A program made the position numbers and the translations under genes. This document shows positions 9,447-20,859 of a DNA stretch of 64,000 nt, in pieces. Position 1 is the stretch's first letter. Each line of letters begins with the position of its first letter. The DNA comes from Hydrogenophaga sp. (GTDB lineage: Bacteria; Pseudomonadota; Gammaproteobacteria; Burkholderiales; Burkholderiaceae_C), in contig NZ_WVZN01000045.1 of assembly GCF_011772445.1 (NCBI RefSeq), positions 62,001 through 126,000 of the forward strand, read 5' to 3'. Under the pieces are notes generated by a model. That model had not been told where the DNA came from and did not search any database. It saw nothing but the letters and a program-made list of their open reading frames with translations.

Positions 9447-10364
9447 TCAGGCGGGCAGATCGCCGAACAGGCGCGCCACCAGCCCGCGCAGCCACAGGTG
9501 GCCGGGGTCGCGGTGCAGGTGGGCGTGCCAGAGCTGGTGGATGGTGTTGGTGGGCAGGCGCAGTGTCAGTGGGCGCATGACCAGATGGAACGGGCCCAGC
9601 GCGCGCTGGGCGAAGCGCTCGGGCACGGTGGCGATGAGGTCGGTGTCGGCCAGCACGTGGCCCAGGGCCACGTAGTGCGGCACCGTGAGGTGCACCTGGC
9701 GCGACACGCCCAGGCGCTCCAGCGCGGTGTCGACCTGGCCATGGCTGGTGCCGGCCGCCACCACGCGCACATGCGCGGCCTGGCGGTACTGCGCCGCGCC
9801 CAGGGGCTTGCGGCTGGCCGCCAGGGGGTGGCCCGCGCGCATCAGTGCCACGTAGGGCTGGCGAAACAGCGCCTGCTGGAAGAAGCCCGATTGAAGCTGC
9901 GGCAGCGAGCCCAGGGCCAGATCGACGTGGCCGCTGGCCATCTCCTCGCGCAAGGCGTCGTGCGCCACGGGCACGCAGCGCAGGGTGACGCCGGGCGCTT
10001 CGGCGGCGAGCGCGTCCATCAGCACCGGCAGGAAGTAGATCTCGCCCACATCGGTGAGCGCGAGGGTGAAGCAGCGCTGGCCGCGCGCGGGGTCGAAGGA
10101 GGCGCGCACGTTGAGCGCCTCGCGCAGGGTGCCCAGGGCCTGTGCCACGGGTTCGGCCAGTTGCTGGGCGTAGGGCGTGGGCTCCATGCCGTGCGGTTTG
10201 CGCAGGAAGAGCTCGTCGCCCAGGCAGGCGCGCAGGCGGCGCAGGGCGTTGCTCACCGCCGGCTGGCTCTGGCCCAGGCTGGCCGCCACGCGCGAGACGT
10301 TGCGCTCGCGCAGCAGTTGGTGCAGCACCACCAGCAGGTTCAGGTCGATCTCGGACAGCTCCAT
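9447..10364 (-). CDS. LysR-family regulator, NahR/NagR type
   Basis: A 305-residue LysR-type regulator. An N-terminal winged HTH (DLNLLVVLHQLLRERNVSRVAASLGQ... QPAVSNALRRLR) precedes an inducer-binding domain. Long stretches resemble NahR/NagR, the salicylate-responsive activators, as I recall them: EPTPYAQQLAEPV, FTLALTDVGEIYFLP, VRVVAAGTSHGQVDT, VPHYVALGHVL, DLIATVPERFA. It is divergent from the nagGH-like hydroxylase genes, the standard arrangement for an activator of an aromatic operon. A 17-bp palindrome in the 105-bp gap is the likely operator. Salicylate as inducer is inference from similarity and context. Confidence 0.85.
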   Translation of the reverse strand: MELSEIDLNLLVVLHQLLRERNVSRVAASLGQSQPAVSNALRRLRACLGDELFLRKPHGMEPTPYAQQLAEPVAQALGTLREALNVRASFDPARGQRCFTLALTDVGEIYFLPVLMDALAAEAPGVTLRCVPVAHDALREEMASGHVDLALGSLPQLQSGFFQQALFRQPYVALMRAGHPLAASRKPLGAAQYRQAAHVRVVAAGTSHGQVDTALERLGVSRQVHLTVPHYVALGHVLADTDLIATVPERFAQRALGPFHLVMRPLTLRLPTNTIHQLWHAHLHRDPGHLWLRGLVARLFGDLPA

Positions 10365-10373
10365 CGCGGTCGG

Positions 10374-10390
10374 TATTCTATTTGTGAATA
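10374..10390. promoter_or_regulatory. LysR-type operator between regulator and salicylate hydroxylase operon
   Basis: A perfect dyad TATTC-N7-GAATA, containing the T-N11-A core expected for LysR-type binding sites. It lies 9 bases upstream of the regulator start and about 80 bases upstream of nagG, so it could serve both autorepression and activation. It is not identical to the published NahR box, so the assignment rests on position and symmetry. Confidence 0.55.
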
Positions 10391-10469
10391 TCTTGTATCA
10401 CCCGGATTCCGTTGCCGGATGACGCGCCGCGCGCCACCATAGCCCCTCGCCCCACCGAGGAGACAAGAC

Positions 10470-11765
10470 ATGGACCTCACGCCCGCCCTTGGCGCGTGCC
10501 CCGCTGACGCGCCCGACGCCCTGCGCTGGGAAGCCGGCGACACCAGCCGCATTCCTTTCGCCGTCTACACCGACCCGGCGCGCCACCAGCGCGAGCTGGA
10601 GCGCTTCTTCTACCGCGGCCACTGGTGCTACGTGGGCCTGGAGGCCGAGATCCCGAACCCCGGCGACTACCGCCGCTCCGTGGTGGGCGAGCGCTCGGTG
10701 ATCATGGTGCGCGCCGAGGACGGCGCGGTGCACGTGGTGGAGAACGTGTGCGCCCACCGGGGCATGCGCTTCTGCCGCGAACGCCATGGCAACAAGAAGG
10801 AATTCGTCTGCCCCTACCACCAGTGGAGTTACGCCCTGGACGGCAGCCTGCAGGGCGTGCCGCTGCGCCGCGGCGTGCGCCAGGACGGCAAGGTGCAGGG
10901 CGGCATGCCGGCGGACTTCGATCCGAAACAGCACCACCTCACGCGGCTGAAGGTGGCGGTGCGCGGCGGCGTGGTGTTCGCGTCCTTCGACCATGAAGTC
11001 GAGTCGCTGGAGGACTACATGGGCCCCACCATCCTGCGCTACTTCGACCGCCTGTTCGACGGCCGCAAGCTCAACATCCTGGGCTACAACCGCCAGCGCA
11101 TCCCGGGCAACTGGAAGCTGATGCAGGAGAACATCAAGGACCCCTACCACCCGGGCCTGCTGCACACCTGGTTCGTCACCTTCGGGCTCTGGCGCGCGGA
11201 CAACAAGTCGGAACTGCGCATGGACGCGCACCATCGACACGCGGCCATGATCTCCACGCGCGGCAGCGCCGGCCAGGCCACGGGCAATGCCGCGCAGGTG
11301 ACGCAGGTCGCCAGCTTCAAATCGAGCATGCAACTGGAGGACCCGCGCTTCCTCGACATCGTGCCCGAGCCCTGGTGGGGTGGGCCCACGGCGGTGATGA
11401 CCACGCTGTTTCCCAGCGTGATCTTCCAGCAGCAGGTCAACAGCGTGTCCACGCGGCACATCCAGCCCGATGGCCATGGCGCTTTCGATTTCGTCTGGAC
11501 GCACTTCGGCTTCGAGGACGACACGCCCGAGATGACCCAGCGCCGCCTGCGCCAGGCCAACCTGTTCGGCCCGGGGGGCTTCGTCAGCGCCGACGACGGC
11601 GAGGTGATCGAGTTCTCGCAGCAGGCCTTCGACAGCAAGCCCGGGCACCGCGCGCTGGCCGAGCTCGGCGGGCGCGAGGTGGGCGAGACCGATCACATGG
11701 TCACCGAAACCCTGATCCGCGGCATGTACGCCTATTGGCGCCAGGTGATGGAGGCCCCGCAATGA
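10470..11765 (+). CDS. nagG: Salicylate 5-hydroxylase, large oxygenase subunit
   Basis: A 431-residue Rieske non-haem iron oxygenase alpha subunit. The Rieske cluster ligands are Cys94, His96, Cys114 and His117 (CAHRG and CPYHQW). The mononuclear iron motif is D224-x2-H227-x4-H232 in [13 protein letters not shown]. The N-terminal block ([42 protein letters not shown]) and the C-terminal block ([17 protein letters not shown]) agree closely with NagG of the naphthalene/gentisate pathway as I know it. The expected reaction is salicylate to gentisate. ATG 10470 follows GAGGAGACAAG. The stop overlaps the start of nagH (ATGA). Other Rieske substrates, such as anthranilate-like acids, are not excluded. 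Confidence 0.85.
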   Translation: MDLTPALGACPADAPDALRWEAGDTSRIPFAVYTDPARHQRELERFFYRGHWCYVGLEAEIPNPGDYRRSVVGERSVIMVRAEDGAVHVVENVCAHRGMRFCRERHGNKKEFVCPYHQWSYALDGSLQGVPLRRGVRQDGKVQGGMPADFDPKQHHLTRLKVAVRGGVVFASFDHEVESLEDYMGPTILRYFDRLFDGRKLNILGYNRQRIPGNWKLMQENIKDPYHPGLLHTWFVTFGLWRADNKSELRMDAHHRHAAMISTRGSAGQATGNAAQVTQVASFKSSMQLEDPRFLDIVPEPWWGGPTAVMTTLFPSVIFQQQVNSVSTRHIQPDGHGAFDFVWTHFGFEDDTPEMTQRRLRQANLFGPGGFVSADDGEVIEFSQQAFDSKPGHRALAELGGREVGETDHMVTETLIRGMYAYWRQVMEAPQ

Positions 11766-12256
11766 ACCGCGACGCCGCCACGCTCGACCTGGGCCTGTAC
11801 CACGAGCTGCAGGCCTTGTACGCCGACTACGCCTCGGCCGTGGACAGCGGCCACTGGGACCTGTGGCCCGGCTTCTTCACCGAGGACTGCGTCTACAAGC
11901 TGCAGCCGCGCGAAAACCACGAACGCGGCTTTCCGTTGGCCACGCTGTCCTTCGAGAGCCAGGCCATGCTGCGCGACCGCGTCTACGGCATCAAGGAGAC
12001 CCTGTTCCACGACCCGTACTACCAGCGCCATGTGGTGGGCGCGCCGCTGGTGCGCCGCGTGGACGAACACGGTGCCCTGCACTGCGAGGCCAACTACGCG
12101 GTGTTCCGCACCAAGCTCGACGGGCCGAGCACCGTGTTCAACGTGGGCCGCTACCTCGACGTGGTGGTGCGCACGCCGCAGGGCCTGAAGTTCGCGCAGC
12201 GCCTGTGCGTGTACGACAGCGAAATGATCCCCAACGCCATCATTTACCCGATATGA
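11762..12256 (+). CDS. nagH: Salicylate 5-hydroxylase, small oxygenase subunit
   Basis: A 164-residue beta subunit of a ring-hydroxylating oxygenase (cystatin-like/NTF2 fold; structural, no metal). Landmarks are [22 protein letters not shown], the charged [20 protein letters not shown] stretch and [16 protein letters not shown]. It overlaps nagG by ATGA and the ferredoxin by ATGA, so the three genes are translationally coupled. It forms the alpha3beta3 hydroxylase with NagG. Confidence 0.85.
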   Translation: MNRDAATLDLGLYHELQALYADYASAVDSGHWDLWPGFFTEDCVYKLQPRENHERGFPLATLSFESQAMLRDRVYGIKETLFHDPYYQRHVVGAPLVRRVDEHGALHCEANYAVFRTKLDGPSTVFNVGRYLDVVVRTPQGLKFAQRLCVYDSEMIPNAIIYPI

Positions 12257-12570
12257 GCACCACGCAATGGACCGACGTGGCCGCCGAGGCCGACCTGTTC
12301 GAGGGCGCGGGCATCCCCGTGGCGCCCGAAGGGCACGACATCGCGCTGTTCGCGATCGACGGCGAGGTATTCGCCACCGACAACCTGTGCACGCATGGCC
12401 ACGCCAAGCTGTGCGATGGCTTCCTGGAAGGCCATGAGATCGAATGCCCGTTCCACCAGGGCCGCTTCGACGTGCGCAGCGGCGCGCCGACCTGCGCGCC
12501 CGCCACCGAGCCGGTGCGGACCTGGCCGGTGAAGGTGGAGGGCGGGCGGGTCTACCTCAATCTCGGCTGA
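12253..12570 (+). CDS. Rieske [2Fe-2S] ferredoxin of the hydroxylase system
   Basis: A 105-residue Rieske ferredoxin (NagAb-like). The cluster ligands are Cys46 and His48 in CTHGH and Cys65 and His68 in CPFHQG. It passes electrons to the NagGH oxygenase. The start overlaps the nagH stop. The matching flavin reductase (NagAa type) is not in the window, so electrons must come from a reductase encoded elsewhere or from a general one. The last 14 bases overlap the end of queA on the other strand. Confidence 0.87.
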   Translation: MSTTQWTDVAAEADLFEGAGIPVAPEGHDIALFAIDGEVFATDNLCTHGHAKLCDGFLEGHEIECPFHQGRFDVRSGAPTCAPATEPVRTWPVKVEGGRVYLNLG

Positions 12571-13600
12571 GCAGCATCGCGTCGCCGTAGCTGAAGAAGC
12601 GGTAGCGCTGCTCGATGGCGTGGGCGTAGAGCGCCATCACGCGCTCGTAACCCGCGAAGGCGCTCACCAGCATCATCAGCGTGCTCTTGGGCAGGTGGAA
12701 GTTGGTGATGAGCCGATCCACCACCTGGTAGCGGAAGCCGGGCGTGATGAAAATCTGCGTGTCGCCTTCGGTGCGGCCAAAGGCGGCCCAGCTCTCCAGC
12801 GTGCGCACGGTGGTGGTGCCCACCGCCACCACGCGCCCGCCGCGCGCACGACAGGCCTCGATGGCGGCGATGGTCGACTCGGGAACGCGGTACCACTCGG
12901 CGTGCATGGTGTGCTCGGCGATGTTCTCGGTCTTCACCGGCTGGAAGGTGCCGGCGCCCACGTGCAGCGTGACCTCGGCCGTGTGCACGCCGCGCGCGCG
13001 CAGCGTGTCCAGCAAGGCCTCGTCGAAGTGCAGGGCGGCGGTGGGGGCGGCCACGGCGCCGGGGTGTCTGGCGAACACGGTCTGGTAGCGGCGCTCGTCC
13101 TCGGCGGTGTCGCCGTGTTCGATATAGGGCGGCAGCGGCACGTGGCCGTGCGCGGCCATGAGGGCGTGCGGCTCGCCGCTGAAGCGGAAGCGGAAAAGCG
13201 CGCCGTCGTCCTCGGGCCAGCGGCCCAGCAGTTCGGCGGTGAAGCCGCCGTCCATGTCCATCACCGCGCCCGCCAGGGGCTTCTTGCTCACCTTCATGTG
13301 CGCCACCACCTCGTGGCCCGGCAGCACGCGCTCCACCAGCAGTTCCAGCGCGCCGCCCGTGGCCTTGCGGCCGAACAGACGGGCCTTGATGACCTGGGTG
13401 TCGTTGAAGACCAGCAGGTCGCCGGGGGCCAGCAGATCGGGCAGGTCGCGGAACACGCGGTCCACGGGTGCGGCGGCGCGGCCGTCGAGCAGGCGCGAGC
13501 CGCTGCGTTCGGGCGCGGGGTGCTGGGCAATGAGCTCGGGGGGCAGAGCGAAGTCGAAGTCGCTCAGGGTGAAGGCGCGTTGGCCTGATGAAACTGTCAT
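12557..13600 (-). CDS. queA: S-adenosylmethionine:tRNA ribosyltransferase-isomerase
   Basis: A 347-residue enzyme converting preQ1-tRNA to epoxyqueuosine-tRNA. Typical stretches are [81 protein letters not shown] and the closing [11 protein letters not shown]. The frame stays open far upstream, but ATG 13598-13600 ([10 protein letters not shown]) gives the family length. The upstream extension runs antisense through recG and is rejected. It works after tgt, which lies on the same strand about 3 kb downstream. Confidence 0.97.
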   Translation of the reverse strand: MTVSSGQRAFTLSDFDFALPPELIAQHPAPERSGSRLLDGRAAAPVDRVFRDLPDLLAPGDLLVFNDTQVIKARLFGRKATGGALELLVERVLPGHEVVAHMKVSKKPLAGAVMDMDGGFTAELLGRWPEDDGALFRFRFSGEPHALMAAHGHVPLPPYIEHGDTAEDERRYQTVFARHPGAVAAPTAALHFDEALLDTLRARGVHTAEVTLHVGAGTFQPVKTENIAEHTMHAEWYRVPESTIAAIEACRARGGRVVAVGTTTVRTLESWAAFGRTEGDTQIFITPGFRYQVVDRLITNFHLPKSTLMMLVSAFAGYERVMALYAHAIEQRYRFFSYGDAMLLSRD

Positions 13601-13672
13601 GTCGCTTGAGGGCCGGACGGACCCGTTCCAAGGAAGAGGAGAAAGGGCGAAAGGGGAAGGCAGAATTGTCCC

Positions 13673-15763
13673 ATGGCCGAACCCGTCGCCACCGCCGCTC
13701 CCGCCAAAGCCCTGTCCGCACCCCAGAAGGCCATGCACAAGCTGGGCCTGCGGCGCGACATCGACCTGGCGCTGCACCTGCCGCTGCGCTACGAGGATGA
13801 GACCCGCATCGTGGCCCTGCGCGACGCGCGCGACGGCACGGTGGTGCAGATCGAGGGCACGGTGACGCACAGCGAGGTGCAGTTTCGCGGCCGGCGCCAG
13901 CTGCTGGTGACGCTGGACGACGGCAGCGACACGTGCACGCTGCGTTTCTTCAGCTTCTACCCCTCGCACCAGAAGACGCTGGCGGTGGGTGCGCGCATCC
14001 GCGCGCGCGGCGAACTCAAAGGCGGCTTCGCGGGGTACAGCATGCTGCACCCCTCGTTCAAGGCGGCGGGTGGCGAACTGCCGAACGCGCTCACCCCGAT
14101 CTACCCCACCAGCGCGCAACTGCCTCAGGCCTACCTGCGCAAGGCCGTGGTGGGGGCGCTGGCGCGCGCCGACCTGCGCGACACCCTGCCGCCCGAGTTG
14201 CTGGCCGCGTTGCAGCGCACGGCGCGCGTGAGCCCCACGCTGCGCGAGTGCCTGCAGCAGTTGCACCACCCGGCGCCCAACGTGTCCCTGGCCGCGCTGG
14301 AGGACGGCAGCCACCCCGCGTGGCAGCGCCTCAAGGCCGAGGAGCTGCTGGCGCAGCAGCTCTCACAGGCCATGTCCAAGCGCGAGCGCGACGCCCTGCG
14401 CGCCCCCGCGCTGCCGCTGCGCCGCGAGGGCCTGCACGAACAACTGCTGGCGGCGCTGCCCTTTGCGCTGACGGCCGCGCAGCGCCGTGTGGGCGAAGAG
14501 ATCGCGCTGGACCTGGGGCGCCAGGTGCCCATGCACCGCCTGCTGCAGGGCGATGTGGGGTCCGGCAAGACGGTGGTGGCGGCCCTTGCGGCGGCCATCG
14601 CCATCGACGCCGGCTGGCAGTGCGCGCTGATGGCACCCACCGAGATCCTGGCCGAGCAGCACTTTCGCAAGCTCATCGGCTGGCTCGAGCCGCTGCTGGA
14701 GCCCCTGGGCAAGCGCGTCGCCTGGCTCACTGGCAGCCAGAAGAAAAAACAACGCACGGAGATGCTCGAACTCATCGCCAGCGGCGAGGCCGCGCTGGTG
14801 GTGGGGACGCACGCGGTGATCCAGGAGCAGGTGCAATTCCAGCGCCTGGCGCTGGCGCTCATCGACGAGCAGCACCGCTTCGGCGTGGCGCAGCGCCTCG
14901 CCCTGCGCGGCAAGACGACGCAGGGGCTGGAGCCGCACCTGCTGATGATGACGGCCACGCCCATTCCGCGCACACTGGCCATGAGCTACTACGCCGATCT
15001 CGATGTATCCACCATCGACGAGCTGCCGCCCGGGCGCACGCCCATCGTGACCAAGGTGGTGAGCGACACGCGCCGCGCCGAGGTGGTGGCGCGCATCCGC
15101 GGCCAGATCGGCGAGGGGCGGCAGATCTATTGGGTCTGCCCCTTGATCGAGGAGAGCGAGGCGCTGGACCTGAGCAACGCCACCGCCACGCATGCGGAGC
15201 TCTCGCAGGCCCTGCCGGGCGTGCTGGTGGGCCTGCTGCATTCGCGCATGTCGCCAGCCGAGAAGAAGGCGGTGATGTCGCTGTTCGAGCAGGGGCAGAT
15301 GGGCGTGCTGGTGTCCACCACGGTGATCGAGGTCGGCGTGGACGTGCCCAACGCCACGCTCATGGTGATCGAGCACGCCGAGCGCTTCGGCCTGGCGCAG
15401 CTGCACCAGCTGCGCGGCCGCGTGGGGCGCGGCGCGGCGGCTTCAGCCTGCGTGCTGATGTACTCGCCGCCGGAAGGCGGGCGTCTGGGGGAGACCGCGC
15501 GCGAGCGCCTGCGCGCGATGGTCGAGACCAACGATGGCTTCGAGATTGCGCGGCGCGACCTGGAGATCCGGGGCCCGGGCGAATTCCTGGGCGCCCGCCA
15601 GTCGGGCGCACCGCTGCTGCGCTTTGCCGACCTGGCCACCGACGGCCACCTGCTGCACTGGGCGCGCGAGGCCGCGCAGGCCATGCTGGACGACCACCCG
15701 CGCGAGGCCGAACAGCACCTGGCGCGCTGGCTGGGCAGCAAGGCCGAGTACCTCAAGGCCTGA
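13673..15763 (+). CDS. recG: ATP-dependent DNA helicase RecG
   Basis: A 696-residue helicase that remodels stalled replication forks and branched DNA. The N-terminal wedge/OB region (about 1-190, including [13 protein letters not shown]) precedes the SF2 core. Walker A GDVGSGKT is at about 293-300, the Walker B region LIDEQHRFG at about 397, then [30 protein letters not shown]. Motif VI lies in QLRGRVGRG, with the C-terminal [10 protein letters not shown]. Length and motifs are complete. The start lies 72 bp from the divergent queA start. Confidence 0.97.
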   Translation: MAEPVATAAPAKALSAPQKAMHKLGLRRDIDLALHLPLRYEDETRIVALRDARDGTVVQIEGTVTHSEVQFRGRRQLLVTLDDGSDTCTLRFFSFYPSHQKTLAVGARIRARGELKGGFAGYSMLHPSFKAAGGELPNALTPIYPTSAQLPQAYLRKAVVGALARADLRDTLPPELLAALQRTARVSPTLRECLQQLHHPAPNVSLAALEDGSHPAWQRLKAEELLAQQLSQAMSKRERDALRAPALPLRREGLHEQLLAALPFALTAAQRRVGEEIALDLGRQVPMHRLLQGDVGSGKTVVAALAAAIAIDAGWQCALMAPTEILAEQHFRKLIGWLEPLLEPLGKRVAWLTGSQKKKQRTEMLELIASGEAALVVGTHAVIQEQVQFQRLALALIDEQHRFGVAQRLALRGKTTQGLEPHLLMMTATPIPRTLAMSYYADLDVSTIDELPPGRTPIVTKVVSDTRRAEVVARIRGQIGEGRQIYWVCPLIEESEALDLSNATATHAELSQALPGVLVGLLHSRMSPAEKKAVMSLFEQGQMGVLVSTTVIEVGVDVPNATLMVIEHAERFGLAQLHQLRGRVGRGAAASACVLMYSPPEGGRLGETARERLRAMVETNDGFEIARRDLEIRGPGEFLGARQSGAPLLRFADLATDGHLLHWAREAAQAMLDDHPREAEQHLARWLGSKAEYLKA

Positions 15764-15786
15764 CAGCGGGCAGCCGTGACCGCCGC

Positions 15787-16476
15787 TCAAGGGGCAGCGG
15801 GCTGGCGCTCAAGGGACGGGTCGCGCTTCATCGTGAACGGGTATCCCTCTGAATCGCTGCCGAAACTGAAGTCGCCTTCATAGAGGCGATCGTCCTCGAC
15901 CCGCATCAACTGAAGCCGTGTGCCATTGGCGTCCCGGATCTCGAACTTGTTGGTGTCCCGGCCGTCGACGAATTTGGTGCCCGCGAACGCCGCTTCCGAG
16001 ATGGTGGACTGCTGTATCTCTTCAGGTGCGCCGTTGCAGGTGGGGGTGCCGTAGACACGTTTCGTGCTGGTCATCGACAGCACACCGGGACGTACCGGCA
16101 AGACGTCCACACCGGTGCGGTCCGAGCGTCCGCTGGACACCCATTGAGAGACGACGGTGTCCGGCTCCTGCACCATCACCTCGCCGATCCAGTGGATCTG
16201 TCCCGGGATCGTGATGAAGGTCTCGGTAAGGATCTCGGTGCACGGCCCCGCCCATTGACCCAGGTAGACCGACAAGGGGTCGTCGATGGGCGGCGACGTG
16301 GGAGACCCTGGAGACGGGGACGAGGTGGAAGGCGTGCCGATCGGGGCGGCTGTCGTCGGGTCTTCTTCGATGCAGTCCCCGCCGCCGCCGCAGGCTGTCA
16401 GCCCGAGGACAAGCGGCAAGAGAAAGACCAGGACGTGGCGCGATGTCGCGCGCAGGGCAGAGACGGCGTGTGGCAT
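15787..16476 (-). CDS. Hypothetical lipoprotein
   Basis: A 229-residue protein of unknown function. ATG 16476 gives a good lipoprotein signal (MPHAVSALRATSRHVLVFLLPLVLGLTAC) with lipidation at the Cys of LTAC followed by GGGG. A Ser/Pro/Thr-rich linker (about 45-70) precedes a compact domain with two cysteines (GPCTE, TPTCNG). It looks like a beta-rich periplasmic domain. Upstream in-frame codons up to 16596 would hide the signal and are rejected. It is transcribed convergently with recG and divergently from oxyR. Confidence 0.65.
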   Translation of the reverse strand: MPHAVSALRATSRHVLVFLLPLVLGLTACGGGGDCIEEDPTTAAPIGTPSTSSPSPGSPTSPPIDDPLSVYLGQWAGPCTEILTETFITIPGQIHWIGEVMVQEPDTVVSQWVSSGRSDRTGVDVLPVRPGVLSMTSTKRVYGTPTCNGAPEEIQQSTISEAAFAGTKFVDGRDTNKFEIRDANGTRLQLMRVEDDRLYEGDFSFGSDSEGYPFTMKRDPSLERQPAAP

Positions 16477-16566
16477 GGGGAACGTTCGGTGAACAGGGCG
16501 TCGCCCGATACTGACGATTCCCGCCGTGCAAGCCATTCCGCCAATGCATGAATTTGCCCTGGCCAG

Positions 16567-16597
16567 TTGACCGATGGCGCGGGCCCTGTCGCACAAT
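16567..16597 (+). promoter_or_regulatory. Possible promoter of oxyR
   Basis: TTGACC at 16567-16572 and CACAAT at 16592-16597, separated by a long 19-base spacer. The predicted start of transcription would fall within a few bases of the oxyR ATG at 16605, and no ribosome binding site is visible in front of that ATG. Tentative because of the spacer. Confidence 0.35.
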
Positions 16598-16604
16598 AGC
16601 CCGC

Positions 16605-17564
16605 ATGACGCTCACCGAACTCAAGTACATCGTCGCCGTGGCGCGCGAGAAGCACTTCGGCAAGGCGGCCGAGGCCTGCTTCGTCTCGCAGCCCACGCTG
16701 TCGGTGGCGATCAAGAAGCTCGAGGAGGAACTCGAACTCAAGATCTTCGAGCGCAACGCCAGCGAGATCGCCGTCACGCCCCTGGGCGAAGACATCGTGC
16801 GCCAGGCCCAGACGGTGCTGGAGCAGGCGGCCGCCATCAAGGAGATCGCCAAGCGCGGCAAGGACCCGCTGGCCGGTCCGCTCAAGCTGGGCGTCATCTA
16901 CACCATCGGCCCGTATTTGCTGCCCGAGCTGGTGCGCCAGGTGATCGAGCGCACCCCGCAGATGCCGCTGGTGCTGCAGGAGAACTTCACCACCAAGCTG
17001 CTGGAGCAACTGCGCCTGGGCGAGATCGACTGCGCCATCCTGGCCGAGCCGTTTCCCGACACCAACCTGGCCATCGCCCCGCTGTACGACGAGCCCTTCA
17101 TGGCCGCGGTGCCGCACACGCACGCGCTCGCGAACCAAGGGCACATCACGGCCGAGGAGCTCAAGCGCGAGACCATGCTGCTGCTGGGCACCGGCCATTG
17201 CTTCCGCGACCACGTGCTGGAGGTTTGTCCCGAGTTCGCGCGTTTCTCCAACGACACCGAGGGCATCCGGAAAAGCTTCGAAGGTTCCTCGTTGGAGACC
17301 ATCAAGCACATGGTGGCCGCGGGCATGGGTGTGACGCTGGTGCCGCGCCTGTCGGTGCCGCGTTCGGCGTTCAACGGATCGGCGGCCGTGCGAGAGGACC
17401 TGGGCGATTCGCCCTACGTACGCTACTTGCCTTTCGAAGGCGAGGCGCCCACGCGCCGCGTGGTGCTGGCCTGGCGGCGCAGCTTCACGCGCTACGAGGC
17501 CATCGCCGAGCTGCGAAACGCCATCTACGCCTGCGAGCTGCCAGGCGTGAAGAGGTTGTCGTGA
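16605..17564 (+). CDS. oxyR: Hydrogen peroxide-responsive regulator OxyR
   Basis: A 319-residue LysR-type regulator. The HTH ([28 protein letters not shown]) leads into a regulatory domain with [17 protein letters not shown]. The two redox cysteines fall at residues 199 and 208, the same numbers as in E. coli OxyR, so this is the peroxide sensor and not a CysB-type relative. It activates catalase and peroxiredoxin genes when the disulphide forms. Its stop overlaps the GTG start of ubiA (GTGA), so the two are coupled. Confidence 0.95.
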   Translation: MTLTELKYIVAVAREKHFGKAAEACFVSQPTLSVAIKKLEEELELKIFERNASEIAVTPLGEDIVRQAQTVLEQAAAIKEIAKRGKDPLAGPLKLGVIYTIGPYLLPELVRQVIERTPQMPLVLQENFTTKLLEQLRLGEIDCAILAEPFPDTNLAIAPLYDEPFMAAVPHTHALANQGHITAEELKRETMLLLGTGHCFRDHVLEVCPEFARFSNDTEGIRKSFEGSSLETIKHMVAAGMGVTLVPRLSVPRSAFNGSAAVREDLGDSPYVRYLPFEGEAPTRRVVLAWRRSFTRYEAIAELRNAIYACELPGVKRLS

Positions 17565-18439
17565 GCACGATGGCACCGGCGCCGCACGCGCCCTCGCGTC
17601 TCTCGCTCTGGCTGGATCTGATCCGCTGGAACCGGCCCGCTGGCTGGCTGCTGTTGCTGTGGCCCACCCTGTCCGCGCTGTGGGTGGCGGCTGGCGGGTT
17701 CCCGGGCTGGCATCTGCTGCTGGTCTTCACGCTGGGCACCATCCTCATGCGCAGCGCAGGCTGCTGCGTGAACGACGTGGCCGACCGCGACTTCGACCGC
17801 CACGTCAAGCGCACGGCGCAGCGGCCCGTCACTTCAGGCAAGGTATCGGTGAAGGAGGCGCTGGCCGTGGGCGCCGTGCTGGCGCTGGCGGCGTTCGCGC
17901 TGGTGATCACCACCAATGCGTTGACCATCGCGCTGTCGTTCGCGGCGCTGGCGATCACCCTGGCCTACCCCTTCGCCAAGCGCGTGGTGTCCATGCCGCA
18001 GGCGGTGCTCGGCGTGGCCTTCAGCTTCGGCATCCCCATGGCCTTCGCCGCGGTGCAGGGCGAGGTGCCCACGCTGGCCTGGGTGCTGCTGCTGGGCAAC
18101 CTGTTCTGGGTGCTGGCCTACGACACCGAGTACGCCATGGTCGATCGCGACGACGACCTGCGCATCGGCATGAAGACCTCGGCGATCACCCTGGGCCGGG
18201 CAGACGTGGCGGCGGTGACGGGCTTCTACCTGCTGCACCTGGCGATCTGGACCCTGGCGCTGTGGCCGCAGCTGCGGCCCGTGGTGTGGCTGGCCACGCT
18301 GGCCGTGGCGCTGGGGCAGGTGGTGTGGCACTTCACGCTGATCCGCACGCGCTCGCGCGAGGGGTGCTTCGCGGCGTTCCGCGCGAATCACTGGCTCGGG
18401 TTTACGGTGTTCGTGGGGGTGGCGCTCGGTTCGATGTGA
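17561..18439 (+). CDS. ubiA: 4-hydroxybenzoate octaprenyltransferase
   Basis: A 292-residue membrane enzyme of ubiquinone synthesis that prenylates 4-hydroxybenzoate. Both Asp-rich motifs are present: [19 protein letters not shown] and [21 protein letters not shown]. About eight hydrophobic segments surround them. The GTG at 17561 is preferred because AGAGG stands 5 bases upstream and it overlaps the oxyR stop. ATG at 17570 (three codons later) is the alternative. Confidence 0.95.
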   Translation: MSTMAPAPHAPSRLSLWLDLIRWNRPAGWLLLLWPTLSALWVAAGGFPGWHLLLVFTLGTILMRSAGCCVNDVADRDFDRHVKRTAQRPVTSGKVSVKEALAVGAVLALAAFALVITTNALTIALSFAALAITLAYPFAKRVVSMPQAVLGVAFSFGIPMAFAAVQGEVPTLAWVLLLGNLFWVLAYDTEYAMVDRDDDLRIGMKTSAITLGRADVAAVTGFYLLHLAIWTLALWPQLRPVVWLATLAVALGQVVWHFTLIRTRSREGCFAAFRANHWLGFTVFVGVALGSM

Positions 18440-18499
18440 GTCCGCAGACACGATGGACTCTGCTCCTCGAGCAGCGCGAGGTGCTTCGCAGACAGGGCC

Positions 18500-19327
18500 C
18501 TATTTACCGAACTCGCGCCCCAGTGCTTCAGCGCGTTGTTGTGCGGCCTTCAAAGCCGATTCGAACGAGGCCTTCATCCCCGCTGCCTCCATCGCCGTCA
18601 GCGCCGCATACGTGGTGCCGCCTTTCGACGTGACGCGCTCGCGCAGCACCTGCGGCGGCTCATTCGAGCGTTGCGCCAGGGTGGATGCGCCGACGAAGGT
18701 GCCGATGGCGAGTTGCAGCGCGGTCTCTGCCGGCAGCCCCATGCGTGCGCCCGCGTCGCGCATGGCTTCGAGGAAATAGAACACGTAGGCCGGGCCGGAG
18801 CCGGAGATCGCGGTGACGGCGTCGAGGTCGCGCTCGGTGGCCACCCACACCAGCTCGCCCGTGGTGCGCACCACGCGCTCGACCAGCGCGCGGTCCTCGG
18901 CCGAGACGCCCTCGCGCGCGAACAGGCCGGTCATGCCCAGGCCCACCAGGGCGGGCGTGTTGGGCATGGCGCGAACGATGCGTTGGGTGCCCAGCCAGGC
19001 GGCCATGCTCTCGCTGGTGATGCCCGCCGCCACGCTCAGGTGCAAGGCGCCGCCCAGGTGCGGGCCGGCGGCGAGTGCGGCGTCCTTGAAGGTTTGCGGC
19101 TTCACGGCCCAGACCACGAGGTCCGAGGGTTTGAGATCGGCGCCCGCCGCGGCGAACACCGCCACACCCGGGAACTGCTGCGCCAGGCGGGTGCGCTGTT
19201 CGTCCCAGGGCTCGACGATCTGGATGGCACCGGCCGCGTGGCCCTGGCGCAGCAGGCCGCCGACGATGGCGCTGGCCATGTTGCCGCCGCCGATGAAGGT
19301 GGTGAGGGGGGAGGAGGGCGTGTTCAT
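18500..19327 (-). CDS. proC: Pyrroline-5-carboxylate reductase
   Basis: A 275-residue enzyme making proline from pyrroline-5-carboxylate with NAD(P)H. The Rossmann start (TFIGGGNMASAIVGGLL), AVKPQTFKD, VRAMPNTPALVGLGMTGL, AISGSGPAYVFYFLEAM and the C-terminal VTSKGGTTYAAL are diagnostic. ATG 19325-19327 is used. The frame is open further upstream through glpK antisense, which is not coding. It lies 20 bp after glpK on the same strand and may be read through from the glpR-glpK promoter. Confidence 0.97.
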   Translation of the reverse strand: MNTPSSPLTTFIGGGNMASAIVGGLLRQGHAAGAIQIVEPWDEQRTRLAQQFPGVAVFAAAGADLKPSDLVVWAVKPQTFKDAALAAGPHLGGALHLSVAAGITSESMAAWLGTQRIVRAMPNTPALVGLGMTGLFAREGVSAEDRALVERVVRTTGELVWVATERDLDAVTAISGSGPAYVFYFLEAMRDAGARMGLPAETALQLAIGTFVGASTLAQRSNEPPQVLRERVTSKGGTTYAALTAMEAAGMKASFESALKAAQQRAEALGREFGK

Positions 19328-19347
19328 GCGAGCGATTGTCGCCCGGC

Positions 19348-20847
<1,500 letters not shown>

Positions 20848-20859
20848 CGGCAGGGGCTT

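Noticed and set aside
13601..14314. Upstream extension of the queA frame
   Set aside because: It would run antisense through the start of recG, and family length and the [10 protein letters not shown] start point to 13600.
16605..17564. CysB or generic LysR assignment
   Set aside because: The cysteine pair at 199 and 208 in [14 protein letters not shown] is specific to OxyR.
18460..18474. CTGCTC/GAGCAG inverted repeat between ubiA and proC as a bidirectional terminator
   Set aside because: Only 6 bp, no T-run on either side; too weak to call.
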